From the NCBI GenBank assembly GCA_011947345.1, contig JAAVTG010000390.1, positions 1 through 44,207 of the forward strand: a stretch of 44,207 nucleotides of DNA. Direction: 5' to 3'. A program made the position numbers and the translations under genes. A model generated the notes under the pieces. It ran no database searches. It saw nothing but the letters and a program-made list of their open reading frames with translations, and was not told where the DNA came from. Shown in pieces: positions 31,769-42,900 of this stretch (the first letter of the stretch is position 1; every line of letters begins with the position of its first letter). Source of the stretch: Phytophthora quininea. Taxonomy: Eukaryota; Oomycota; Peronosporomycetes; Peronosporales; Peronosporaceae.

Positions 31769-32943
31769 ATGAAGCGGAGACCGGGTGGCGCCAGGTTCAC
31801 GGTCAACCCATTCCCGGACTTGGTGCTCACCGATGAAGACCGCACGGAGCTCATCGACGTCGGCAACAAACTCGTGCTGGCCAAATTCAAAGAGTACCAG
31901 GACCATCTCAACAACCAACGGTTCGTGGATTTGGAGCAATGGAAGAAGTTCGCAAGTGATGGCAACACGACGCAGTATTTGTCACGGAAGAACGCCAACC
32001 CGAACTCCAAGATGCCAGCTCTGCTGATGGTAGGACCACTGCCAGGATCACTCAACGACAACATGTTCGGTTGCGTCAGTCCTACCTTGGAATCGATGCG
32101 GATCAAGTCGTCGTATCTCAAAGACTTTAACGCTGCCGCCGTCATCGCCACTATCGTCGAACCGACCGTGGAGGAGCCGTTCCGGTCGGTGGTGGTCAAG
32201 TGGATGGAGATCGATATCCCCATGGCGTCCATCGGTATCGTCCGCAACCGAGACTACGTTTATCTGGAGAGTACGGGGATTTTACGGCTGGAGAATGGCG
32301 AACGTGTCGGGTATCACTTACTGCACTCGGTGAGCTTCCCACAGACTCATGAACTACCGAACCGGGTGCGAGGCAACATGTCGTTCTGCGGTATGTTCCA
32401 TCAGGAAGGACCCGACAAAACGGACTGTCGTGGCACCGGCCTCATGGACCCTGGTGGTGATATGATTCGAGTGTTGGGAGTCATGGGGATGGCACAGGCG
32501 ACGATGGCTGGACTCAAGTACTCGTACGTCGGGCAGATGAAGAAGCTGGCGTGGTTACTGGAACAAAAGCACTTGGAGGCTCGAGAGCATGGAACTCCAG
32601 CGTTCCAACCAGTGTGCGTGACGTGCTCAAAGTCGGTCAAAGGCCGTAAATTCGGCGAGTTTGGCCGGTCTAGTAGCACATGCAAGTTGTGCTTTGGGGC
32701 TGTCTGTCCGTCGTGCAAGATCACTAAAAGTTGAGCTTCATCGCCGCGGATCTGGAGCTGGTGCAGCGTAAAGTGACGTTCTGCGCTCGCTGCTTGTTGG
32801 AAGCGACTCGCATGGACACAGAGGAAGCCGCTCGGGTGCAGTTCGTGTACAAGACGCAGGTGACGTCAAGCGTGTACGGCTCGTCGGGTCGACTCTCCGA
32901 TGAAAGCACGCGCACAGAGAGTACCATCGGCGACGTGATGTGA
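31769..32943 (+). CDS. START-FYVE protein
   Basis: The start at 31769 (MKRRPGGARFTVNPFPD) is supported by an initiator-like element just upstream and by the matching start of the inverted relic. A START-like lipid-binding domain (about residues 60-240: GPLPGSLNDNMFGC, WMEIDIPMASIGIVRNRDY, GYHLLHSVSFPQ) is followed by a FYVE-type finger with all four CxxC pairs: CVTC, CKLC, CPSC and CARC. The tail is Ser/Thr-rich (SSGRLSDESTRTESTIG). The frame ends early at four A (32726-32729), between the third and fourth pairs. One added base joins it to the remaining 70 residues, so an assembly error is likely. It probably binds membrane lipids; the specific ligand is unknown. It is more distant from the two START-FYVE-GAF genes at the left. 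Confidence 0.85.
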
Positions 32944-33219
32944 GGAAGAAATCAGTGAAACAAGTTGTTCACGCCCAGTCGAGTTTATTTCTTTCAGCAA
33001 GTTGGCATGCAGTTTAATAAAAAAGAACAAAGATTCTCCTATCATGTGCTTTATCGAAGCTACTTCTATCCTATTTGCTTCGCCGTTTTCAACGCGAAAC
33101 TTTTGGTGGGGGTAAGTGCCAATGTCACAGCCACAATACGCGGCGGCCACCTCGCTGTGACCAACTACACCATGTACTCGTTGGTCGTTTCCGCGACGAT
33201 GGAGAGAAATAATTATCGC

Positions 33220-34530
33220 TCAATGAACTAAACTGAAAGTGTGCGAAGATATTACTTTGGAAAGATGAGAAGCAGTGATGCGGCAGGACAGTGCATATTT
33301 TGAAATAAAGGCAATGGCAAGTCTTCGACTAGAAGCCTCCATGTCTTGACCTTGGCATAGTTTTTCTTTGATCCAAGTAATCATGTGCGCAGCAGAATCA
33401 CATCTCTTCACCAGGTCTGTTGTAACGCGAATAACTGGAGGTGTAATCAGTTCTGGGTAGTGAGCTTCCAGAAAGAGCAGCAATTCGAACCTGTTGTTGC
33501 CTCGAGTGAGCCGACCATTGTCGAAGTTCCTTGGCGCAAGATGAGGACACGCGTTGAGCATCCAGTGCGCAACTTTCAGAGGACCATCCAGCAGAGCGTC
33601 TTCCAACATGTCGGCAGTGCACGTTCCTAGTTGGTTCTCGTGTAACCACTTTGGTATGCAGCCACTTCACGACTTCGAGGTGGCCGCCAGTTGCAGCAAA
33701 ATACATGGCTTTTGACGTGCAGCCTTCGCCTCGATTGGCATGCAACCACTTGATCACGTCAAGGTGGCCTTCACTAGCTGCGCAGTCAATTTCTTTGGGC
33801 CCTCCTTTGCTCGGTCGAGTTGCATGCAACCACTTGACTGCATCAAGATTTCCAACCAGGGACTTCCGATTAGACTTAACAATTTCGCGAATCAAAATCT
33901 CCATTCATATTCACTCTTGTATTCTCACACAGCCAGCGTACAATGTCGAAGTGGCCGCTCTCAGCAGCATGCACCACCACGAAGTCACTCCAAAACACCG
34001 TGTTTTCATTGTCGGCTTCTTGACTAGTGATCGTCACGGGAACTGCAATATCTCCCTCGCCAACGGCAACTTTCCTCTTCTTACAACTTCGAATTTCAAC
34101 ACCACGTCCTTCACAAGTGTGACCCCGAAGAAACTGCACCGTTCTCAGGTATCCGTTGCTCGCCGCTTTCTTCACCGTGGCCACCGCTACTTGACACCCT
34201 GAAAAGTGAGCAAAGAGCCATTCCACCACCGCCATATCACCTCGACTTGCGGCAACTTCAGTTGCCTCCTCGAATTGAAAGCGGTAGTAGTGAATATCTG
34301 ACCCCAGGTAGTTGATCAGTGTCCAACTTGGCTGTCGATCTCCAACTGGAATACAGCTCGACTCTCAGATCCAGTCCAATAAACGAATCGAACCAATAGA
34401 GCAGGCGTAACTGAGAGATATCGTGGGCGGTGGTCCGAGGAAAGACGAGATAGCTCCACATGCGTCTTCGACGTGATTCACAACAGCGTAGCCACGCACC
34501 ACCCCTCGATGCTTGTTAGCATTTGTTTTC
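33220..34530 (-). pseudogene. Ankyrin-like WL-repeat protein (decayed paralogue)
   Basis: Minus-strand frames together mirror the plus-strand gene at 37784-39712. FLGPPPTISLSYACSIGSIRLLDWI, quoted in parts as FLGPPPTISLSYACSIG then SIRLLDWI, matches that gene's FIGPPPNLSLSEACKFG then SISLLDWM. Further on are WTLINYLGSDIHYY, DMAVVEWLFAHFSG, GHFDIVRWLCEN, NLDAVKWLHA, GHLDVIKWLHANRG and GHLEVVKWLHTK, i.e. ankyrin-type repeats ending in (V/I)(V/I)KWL. TGA at 34365-34367 stands where the paralogue has TGG (Trp). Additional frame breaks lie near 34340, 33890 and 33640. The stop is a substitution and not a homopolymer error, so this copy is probably inactive. It is divergent from the small gene at 34615. 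Confidence 0.7.
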
Positions 34531-34614
34531 TTTGTGGGACGAGCAATTTCCAGTCAAATTGACACCCATCAAGCTCGGCATTTCATTTTCTCTTTGGAGT
34601 CGCCAAGCCCAACA

Positions 34615-35006
34615 ATGAAGCGCATGCGGGCAACCGCGACGATCAATCGCGCGGTGCAGCGGCTGGACTGGGACGCTGCACAAGAATATATGCGTGAGCA
34701 GGATGACAGCACCTTCGGCTATGAAATCTGCCCAGCAACATACGAGGAATGGAGCCACTTTATGCGAGCGCCTGAGTTTCAAGACGTCAAGTCGCATTGA
34801 ATGGAATGGAATGGCACAACAGCAAAATCTACTTCATCGAGTTGGATGAAAATGGCGTTGTGTCCAGTCTGGAAAGTGAAATGTGGAGTGCTCACAGGGT
34901 CTTTTCTCAGGACGAGAATGCAAACACTGGATTATTGGCTGTTCTTGATCGCTCTGAAGATATGCATTTGTCATTCGGCGCCAACTACGACGGTGGTGAA
35001 GGTTAA
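34615..35006 (+). CDS. Small hypothetical protein (about 130 residues)
   Basis: The start at 34615 (MKRMRATATINRAVQR) lies about 30 bp after an initiator-like TCATTTTC at 34583. The frame stops at 34798-34800, but one added base in the TT at 34797-34798 joins it in phase to GMEWHNSKIYFIELDENG and on to the stop at 35006. The product is acidic and soluble, without signal peptide or membrane segment (WDAAQEYMREQDDST; LLAVLDRSEDMHLSFG). I recognise no family. It lies between the decayed ankyrin-like gene and the mucin-like gene. Confidence 0.55.
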
Positions 35007-35178
35007 TACACATTTATCCACGCAAACAAAAGTTGTTGATGCGTTTCCATATACAATGTAGAGGTGGTGATTATGGAAGAAGCTTTCGTGGCCGTTCAAA
35101 TGACAAGCATGACCTTTCATGGCAAAAGATCGTCGTTCAAAAGATATGTTGTTAGTTTGACTTGCGAGTCTCGTCGGC

Positions 35179-37617
35179 ATGAGGCGGTTCTTCGGCTGGG
35201 TGGTGGTGACGGTGGTGGTGGTGTCCACTGCTTCCGCTGATGGTATTGATAGCCACAAAATGTTGCTAGACCAAGCCGACAACGTTGCAACTCCGCTAGA
35301 GATTAACAAGACCAGCGTATACACTCCTACGGTTGACACTGCAGTGACCCGCGTCAAGGTGACAGGCGAGCATTCGACAGGATACGGTGGTGGTGAAGTG
35401 GATACGACGAGGCCGACACCAAAGAAACATGACGACGGTGGAGGCTACGCTGACACTGCGGACAACCAGACCAAACTCCCTGATAGCCAAGACGCTGGTG
35501 GCTATGGTGGGTCAGAGAAGAATTCCGGGTCTGGCGGGGACACTCCAAGACAGGTCGCCGACTATGGCTTGGTGCAACACACTCTATGGCCAAAGAAGAC
35601 GGTGAAGGGTGAAGACTATCAGCCCCAAGAGAAGAAATACACTGCGGAGAGCGACAACACAGTTGGTGACGTACATGTAATGGAGCCTAAAACACTTTGG
35701 CCGAAGAAAAGAATCGTCAAGAGAACCAAGCGGAGAGCAATACTCACCTTCTCGACAATAGTGAAAACTTATCGGAGCCAAAGACACTGTGGCCGAAGAA
35801 AAGGAGTCATGAAAGAGAAACCGAGAATGAGAACCTGCTAGAAGCCGCTGGGGGTGGCGACAATCAGCATACGTTATGGCCCAAGAAAATGCTGATGCTG
35901 GATCACCAAAGGAACATGGCAGTGAAGCCGACGAGACTTTACTGGAAGAATTCAGAACAGCGCCGACGACAATGTGGCCGATGCATCGCCAGAGCGATGA
36001 CCACCACTCAGGGCCAGAGGTCAATGAAGACACACAAGTCCCTGTATTCGTCGGCGTGGTACATGATGCCGCTCTTGCTGAGAATGCCGAGAAAATTACG
36101 GCAAGACCACCGCGCTTTCGCGATGAAGATCTGACAAGGTTGTCACTTGTCGACAATCAGGAACCTGAAGAACAGCGTACGCTGTTAGCTGATGAAGCGA
36201 GTGCTCGTCGGAACGATGACCAACCGGTGCCATATCTGCTCGAAGGTGAACCATTCGATGGTGGTGAAGACAACGAAACTCGAATGTACAATGCCACGGA
36301 AGATTCCAACACGACGATCGTGGTCACTACAGTAAAGGAAGAATCTGTTCGATGGGACCAAGAGGATTGCCATCCTTGTGAAGTACCGACCCAGCCACCA
36401 ACGCTTGCCCCTCTATATCCGAGAGACCATGAAGAACAAGCGCCAAATGTGACTGCCATCATTATTCTTTGGGATGACTTGAAGGACAATCTACCACCAC
36501 CACCGTCTCCCTACGCCACGCCAGCTCCAGATAACTCGACATCAACTCCAGCAAATGCGACACAAGTCCCAGAGACGACACCGGCGCCAGAAAACTCGAC
36601 CCCGGCGCCAGATAATACACTCCCAACAGACTATACGTCGTCAACACCGGAGAATACGACACCAGCTCCGGAGAACCCGACGACACCACCAGGAAATGCA
36701 ACACCTACTCCGGAAAACACGACGCCGGCGCCTGGGAGCCCAGCATCAACTTCGCCACCACCAGGGAATACGACGCCAGCCCCGAGAATGCGACACAAGT
36801 CCCAGAGAGTACAACGGCCGCGCCAAGTTATACAACGCCGGCTCCAGGAACTACGACGCCGGCTCTAGAAAATCCAACTCCAGCTCCTAGTAGCACGACA
36901 ACGGCTCCATCGCCAACACCAGCGACCTCGACACCAGCAGCGGAAAGTCCGACTTCAACTCCTGGAACTATGACGGCGGCTCCATCACCAACACCGGCGA
37001 GCACCACACCGCCTCCGGATTATACAACGCCAACTATAACAACGGTGAATTCTTCGCCAACGCCGACACCAACTCCGGCGTCCAGCGTGACGACAAATCC
37101 GAATCCGACGCAACCAACGAAAACTGCAGCGTCTACGCCGTCTCCAACGCAGTCAGGCAACACCAGCCCGGTGCCGACACCGGCCGTGTCAACCACCGAC
37201 GATGGATCGACATCCTCGTCCGAAGAAAATTCAGCAACGACGAAACCAAGTACTTCTACAGGAACGACTAGTGGCGCTACGACTTCGACTGGAACTGCGG
37301 GAACGGGAACGACGACGGGAACCACCGGCACTTCGACTGGTTATGCCAACACCGCCGGTGGTGCCACTGGAACCGGGTCGGCAACTGCCAACGCCGCCAC
37401 CTCAGAAAACAACACGTCAAGTGCTGCCAAAAACGCTGGTGGGTTGGGCGCTGGAGCCATCGTTGGCATCGTCATTGCTTGTGCGGTGCTGGTGGCTGTC
37501 ATCGTCGCCGCTATACTTTTCCGCAAGAGATCGCTCGATCGGCAGCACGAGGAGGATTTGTTTGCCGACCATGGCGACGGAGAAGGTGGACTCGAAACAG
37601 ACTACGCAGCCATGTGA
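35179..37617 (+). CDS. Mucin-like type I surface protein with TLWPKK repeats
   Basis: The product has about 810 residues. A signal peptide (FFGWVVVTVVVVSTASA) leads into Gly-Tyr-rich repeats (GYGGG, GGGYADT, GGYGGS). Five spaced TLWPKK-type motifs follow: HTLWPKK, KTLWPKK, KTLWPKK, HTLWPKK and the degenerate TTMWPMH. Then come an acidic part and a long Pro/Thr/Ser-rich mucin region with many PAPENTT-type units and N-glycosylation sites. Near the C-terminus is a single membrane helix (AGAIVGIVIACAVLVAVIV), then RKR and a short acidic tail. The extracellular part would be heavily O-glycosylated. Frame breaks at 35707-35710 (A4), 35886-35889 (A4) and 36780-36783 (C4) are each restored by one added base; two directly follow the AAGAAAA of a TLWPKK unit. 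A cell-wall or adhesion role is inferred. Confidence 0.8.
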
Positions 37618-37660
37618 TCCAGATAAAACCATAATGCAGTTTTCATCTCAATTCGTAGCG

Positions 37661-37674
37661 TCATTTCCACTTGG
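37661..37674 (+). promoter_or_regulatory. Oomycete initiator-like element before the ankyrin-like gene
   Basis: TCATTTCCACTTGG matches the core of the oomycete initiator. It lies 44 bp after the stop of the mucin-like gene and 110 bp before the chosen ATG at 37784. This argues that the in-frame ATG at 37634 is upstream of transcription start. Confidence 0.35.
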
Positions 37675-37783
37675 CTGTCGTAAAAGCGCAGTCTATTGCT
37701 TGTTCCCCAACGAGTCGAAAAATCTCAAAAGTGCTAACAGTAATCTACTTTCCTTTTGGCGCAGTTGCAACCCCCCTTCATTT

Positions 37784-39712
37784 ATGTTCACGGGCGTCGA
37801 CATCGCTCTGCGAAGGTATCCCTCCATTCAGGCCCTCGAAGAAACTACGAGAATTGTGTCAACGTTTATCGGACCACCGCCAAACCTCTCACTTAGTGAA
37901 GCATGCAAGTTCGGGTCGATCTCTCTCTTGGACTGGATGTGGAGTCAAAGCTGCAAGAAACCAGACGACCGAGTTCCCGGATGGACTTTGTGCAATTTTC
38001 TGCGATCGGATCCGCACTACCACCGCTGGCAACTTTCTCTCTCGCTGGAAGTGGCGGCGGCTCGTGGAGATCTAGTGATGATGAAGTGGCTGCTCACACG
38101 CTCTCCGAGAGGTGAAGTGATTGTTGGAAAGACAGCCAAAGCAGCAGCTCGGCATGGCCACGTTCACGTGTTGGAGTTTCTGTGGGCATATGAACACGAC
38201 AGCGGTGAACTTGGTGAGCCGCAAATTCACACCGGAAAGGCCAAGAAAGTTGTCTGGGACTTTTATTTGGTGGACATTGCTGCTTCAGAAGGTCATTGCG
38301 AGGCCCTTCGGTGGCTGGTTGGGCACTTACGCTATCGATACAAAGAGACCTGGCTTAGAGCGATTGTCAAGAACATATTGCTAATTCCGAGCATTGAACT
38401 GGCTGAACTCTTGCTGCCTGCTGATAAGAGCATTTGGGATTATACTGCTGGCTGTCCAAGCCCCGAGGCGATCGAGTACATGCTGAATTGCGGCCGCCTC
38501 CAATACGATGACGAATTTGCAGCCCCGACTGTCAGTGATCTGGCGAAAGGTGATCGACTGGACCTCATAAAAAATGTTGCAATTCATTCTCCGCTTCCCC
38601 AAATCCTCGTCACTGCATCGAAGCTCTCCATCAAACAATATCTACCGTGTGCGAGTCTGGAAATCTTCCAATACTTCGGTGGTTGTTTGATTATTCGGTC
38701 GAGCACGAAGTGCCTAATCTCATGGTCATGTCGACGTGCTGCAATTTCTTTACGATCGAGGAATCACCGGTGGGTTTGAAGAAGCGATGACAAAGGCAAT
38801 CGTCCAGAACCACGTGGAAGTCGTAAAATGATTACTCGGCCATTTTTCATTCACCAAGCACGAATTCAACGCGGTGTGTCCGATAGCTGTCAGCTATTAG
38901 CTGACACTGTTGAGCACAGACGCCTCGATGTGTTTCGCTTTTTCCATGAAGTGAAGACACTCCCACTGCCCCGCGTATCGGGTAGCGATGAGAATCCTTG
39001 GTCTCGGTTTCTATTTGTGCCTTACTGGGCTGCAGGAGCTGGACTTTTGGATGTTCTTCAATGGCTTGACTCGCATTTCGAGTTTGAATGTGAAAATGAT
39101 GCGATTGCTGCAGCAGCACTCAATGGCCATTTGGACGTGGTGAAGTGGCTGTATGACAACCACCCCGACTGGTCCACTCCTTATGGATATCCTTTGTGCA
39201 ATGCTGCACAAATCGGGGCTTTGGACATGGTAAAATGGCTGGTCAGTAAAGGTTTAAGGAGTTCTGTTGTCGAGGCCATGTATCGAGCTGTGCGAGAAGG
39301 TCATCTGGCAGTGGTGAAATGGTTGTACGAAAACTGCTCAACTTGTCGAACACTTCATCCAAAGCGAAATGTGATTGGCAAGGCTGTGACGTGCCACCGT
39401 CTACAGATTCTGAACTGGTTGAGTGCTCGGTTTCCCGACTATGATCACAAGGATCACCGTTTGGGGTATGCTGGTCTTCATTTGGGGTATCCTCCACGCC
39501 TTATTCCTGTTCGACACGCTCATGATGGAGATAGCTCGTTTGAAATGCTACTGTTTGTACATGTGCACTACCCCAAAGCTTTCGACCAGCTTCTTATTAA
39601 AAAGCTCCACGAAGATCTCTGGATGGATATATCTCGTCACGACTTCACTACTTGCCACCCGATCCACCACATTGAAAACTGGGTGAAGGAGAATTATCCC
39701 CTTGATCCGTAG
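37784..39712 (+). CDS. Ankyrin-like WL-repeat protein (frame-broken)
   Basis: The start at 37784 (MFTGVDIALRRYPS) is chosen because an initiator-like site lies between 37661 and 37674; the open frame itself extends upstream through the mucin-like gene by chance. Repeats of the oomycete ankyrin type include DLVMMKWLLTR, HVHVLEFLWAYE, HCEALRWLVGHL, HLDVVKWLYDNH, LDMVKWLVSKG and HLAVVKWLYEN. The first frame is lost near 38680. A piece reading DVLQFLYDRGITGGFEEAMTK follows, ending in VEVVK and TGA (38829-38831) exactly where the repeat expects Trp. The frame at 38828-39712 then continues to the end. Either one base is missing in the AAAA at 38825-38828, or the TGA is a true nonsense codon with a later shift. 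It probably mediates protein binding; its partner is unknown. Confidence 0.65.
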
Positions 39713-39926
39713 AAATTGATCTCTTCAAGAGACCAAACGAAAATGTAATTCAAAAATTGAAGGAGCGGAAACTGGCAGCGCATCTTCGCTCTAATCCAGC
39801 GCAGGTGAAGATTTTCGTGTTGTTCTGCCGTGTCTTTGAGATATTCAACCACAACTCAATATTTTTACGCCGATGTCGACGTGCTCCCCAGTGTCTTTAA
39901 CTATATTTTCCATTTGCACATTATTC
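39713..39926. other. Convergent intergenic spacer
   Basis: The 3' ends of the ankyrin-like gene (plus) and TOR (minus) face each other across about 210 bp of AT-richer DNA. No gene was recognised. Confidence 0.5.
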
Positions 39927-42900
39927 TCACCAAAAGGGACACCATCCAATGTAGCACTGACACAAATTCTCGTGCGAGGTGGCCTGTGAGATGAGTCGCT
40001 GCACTTGCGCACTCACATCCAATGGCTCGCCATCACCTTCAAAGTCTCGGCCAGACAGCTTCGCCTGTACTCGGCGAATCACAGCCACAGCCTTTTCGTT
40101 CAATGCAACCCGCGGAGCCCCCGTGCCTTCGGGTCCTAAAGCATTCAACAGTTCGCGTTCACGAACGCTGCGATTGGCGTGCAGCTCATTTGCGATTGAA
40201 GGCGGCGCTGCTTCCGAAGATGGCGGTATTTGTGCTGCTGCTGTGACCGACACAAACGACGTGGATGCAGCCGGAGCCATTCGCGGTGGTGGCCCTACCG
40301 GTGTAGTTGGTACCACAGCGGGTGCTGGTCTAGCGCTCGTCGTCTGCTCTTCAGCTCGCTCATTCGCCTGTTGCTGTTGCCGACGCAATTGCTCTTGCTC
40401 GGTCGCTCGAGATTGCGCTTGAATTTGAGCCTGCGTGACGGAGAAGCTTCGACTTAAACTAGAATGACCTACGCTGGATAAGCTAGCAGCCAGCGACGAA
40501 ATCTCGGCGTGCAGATTCGTCTTGGTGTAATCGATCTTCTCCACGACGGTCGACTCCTCTTCTTCCTCAATTGTGTCGCTTCTGCCTCGACCTGGTGTCG
40601 GTGCACGAGGCGGCCTCCGCATAGGCAATGGAATCGATTTGCTGAGACTCATAGGCCTCGATGATAACGATGATGGCAGCGGAGGAGGTTCTTCCGCATC
40701 CTTTGCTTGTGCTCGAGGTGGTAGCTGACGTGGCGCAGCTAAACTAGCGCTAACTTGTCGAGGCACAGGAGGCTTTGGCGGTGGACGTTGAACCTGAGGA
40801 ACTGCCTCTGTCGCAGTATCAGTTGCTTGTTGCTTGGTAGCAGCGGCATTACCTTTGCTTTCTTCTTCTTGGGTCGTTTCGTTGGCATTTTGCTTCTCGT
40901 CTCCATCATTTTCTTTACTCTCCGAGTTTTGGCTAGCTACTGGCGTCGCTGCGGGCTCTTGCTTGTCGTCAAGCAATGTTGCTGTAGCAGTTGCTGGTTC
41001 AGGGATCGAAATGCTTTCGCTACGTCGATGAGGGACCTCTTCTGAGTCCGACACTGATGAGTACTGTTGGGTGTCACTACTGCTATAACTACTCATGCTC
41101 ATGTCGCTGGACATCATCGACGATACGATCGAAGACGACGCGGCACTGGCAGCAGTAGACACGACAGAACTACTAGCATGACTAGCAGGTGGTACATTGG
41201 TGGGCGTAAGCAGACGCCAGTTGATCAATGGATCGTGAACGAACGCTTCTAGCATGGCCATGAGACTGTGGCGGTTCTCTCTTAACACTGCCATGACGCT
41301 TTCGCACGAGAATCGGAAGTTGCCTTCGATCCCACTCACTTCCATGGCGTTGGTGAGCATTCGAGTCAACCGGAAGGGGATTTTCTCTGGGTATTTCTCA
41401 CGATCCATTGCGACTTCAAAGCAATCGCCAAAGTCGATGTGGACGATAGTTCCGGTGAAGCGATGCAGCATGAGATTGCTCGGGTGGCGATCCCCGAGAC
41501 CTAAAATGTAGCCCACCATCGACATCACAGCTAAGGAGCGCGTGTAATTCGTGCGTCGATCCAACCAAACCTCGGAGTTCTCAGACTTGAGCCACAAGAC
41601 CTTGTACAAGTCTTGTCCCGCCGTATTCTCCAGTGCGTACTGAAACACTTCCACCTTCTCTAGCAACGTCAACGCATCATAATCAGGAGCCATCTGCAGC
41701 ATGAGACGATGCTCAATATTCAACAAGATCTTTCGAGCCTCGCGGTAGTCTCGAATGAGCTGGTGAAGTGTGTCGCAGTACGGCACCCAGCCTACAATGC
41801 CGGCATTATCTGACAGCGGAATTACAGGGTACCGATGGATCTTTAGATCCTTTTTGGACGTATTGCGGTCGTTGATCAGCAAGGCATTGACGAGGCCAAA
41901 GAGCTGCGTCACACGTTCGTCTTGCCGCAGATCTTCATGGCCCTTTAGTAGGAACATGTACTCCAGTCCGTTCGATCCCACAATGGTAATACGACGAGGT
42001 CGCTGTTTACTCGTGATCACAGCTACTGTCGGCAAGAAGCTGCCGATTTTCACGATGGCATGGCCAGCGCGATACGTTCCTGGCACAGCAAGCTGCAGAT
42101 TTCGAGCTGACAGCAAGTTGGGCGACACTACCTGCAACTCCAGCGTCGTGATCTGAGGCAATTGCTTGTTAATCCGCCTAAAGACATGATAGTAAAGATC
42201 CCATGCACGATTTAAGTCGGACTCATTCCGGCGGTTGCTAAGGAAGCGTTGCAGCCACTCGTTCGCTTCGCGCAAGTCTCGACCGAAAGCGCCGTGGAAG
42301 CTGACTTCACGCAGAGTCTCTGGCCCACGCTCCATCATTGTATGTAGCGGTCGAAGGACTTCGGCCATTCCATCAACATTGTGCTCGCCAAAGTATAACC
42401 GCGAGGCTTCTTCCAGCCCTTCGTGCCACATTTCGTGCCACAAAATGGCAACACGGATAAGCTCGCGACTTACCAGTAAGGCCTCATCTACCAGCTCCTC
42501 ATAGTTTGTGCGCATCGTACTCATAATGGCGTCAGCTGCTTGTTGGCGCTCGCTCACCGACGACTTGAGTGCCACAGACAAGGGGTAAATAAGAGCATGA
42601 GGATGTTGCTTCCCAATCGCCACAAGCAAACGATGGAGTTGCTTTTGGATGCGTGGGTACGGCGTATGAATGCGCGCAATGAGCTGCGGGATCACAATGA
42701 GCCACGTCTCGATACTCACGGAGCGGAAGCCCTTCTCCAACGCAGCGTGCACATCGCTGCGATGGCCGTGAGCGAACCATAGTGTGAGGACACGTAGAAT
42801 ATCTTGCTGTACGTTGGCTGCCCATCGACTACGACCCAATGCTATGGACCTGAAGAATCCTTCAATTGCTGGTGCAATATACGGAGCCACCGATGAGGAG

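Noticed and set aside
36480..37300. Tandem short repeats considered as a CRISPR-like array
   Set aside because: The periodicity is that of PAPENTT-type mucin codons in an open frame. The units vary and have no spacer structure.
37202..37633. Ankyrin-like frame extended upstream through the mucin-like gene
   Set aside because: It overlaps a clearly coding transmembrane and tail sequence in another frame, and an initiator-like element lies downstream at 37661. It is treated as a chance open frame.
39927..39929. Reassignment of TGA to Trp or Cys, suggested by several in-frame TGA codons
   Set aside because: TOR ends with TGA directly after the invariant FATC terminal Trp, so TGA is a normal stop here. 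The in-frame TGAs occur only in transposons, ankyrin-like, Crinkler-type and unknown genes, and TAA and TAG stops also interrupt the Crinkler-type gene.
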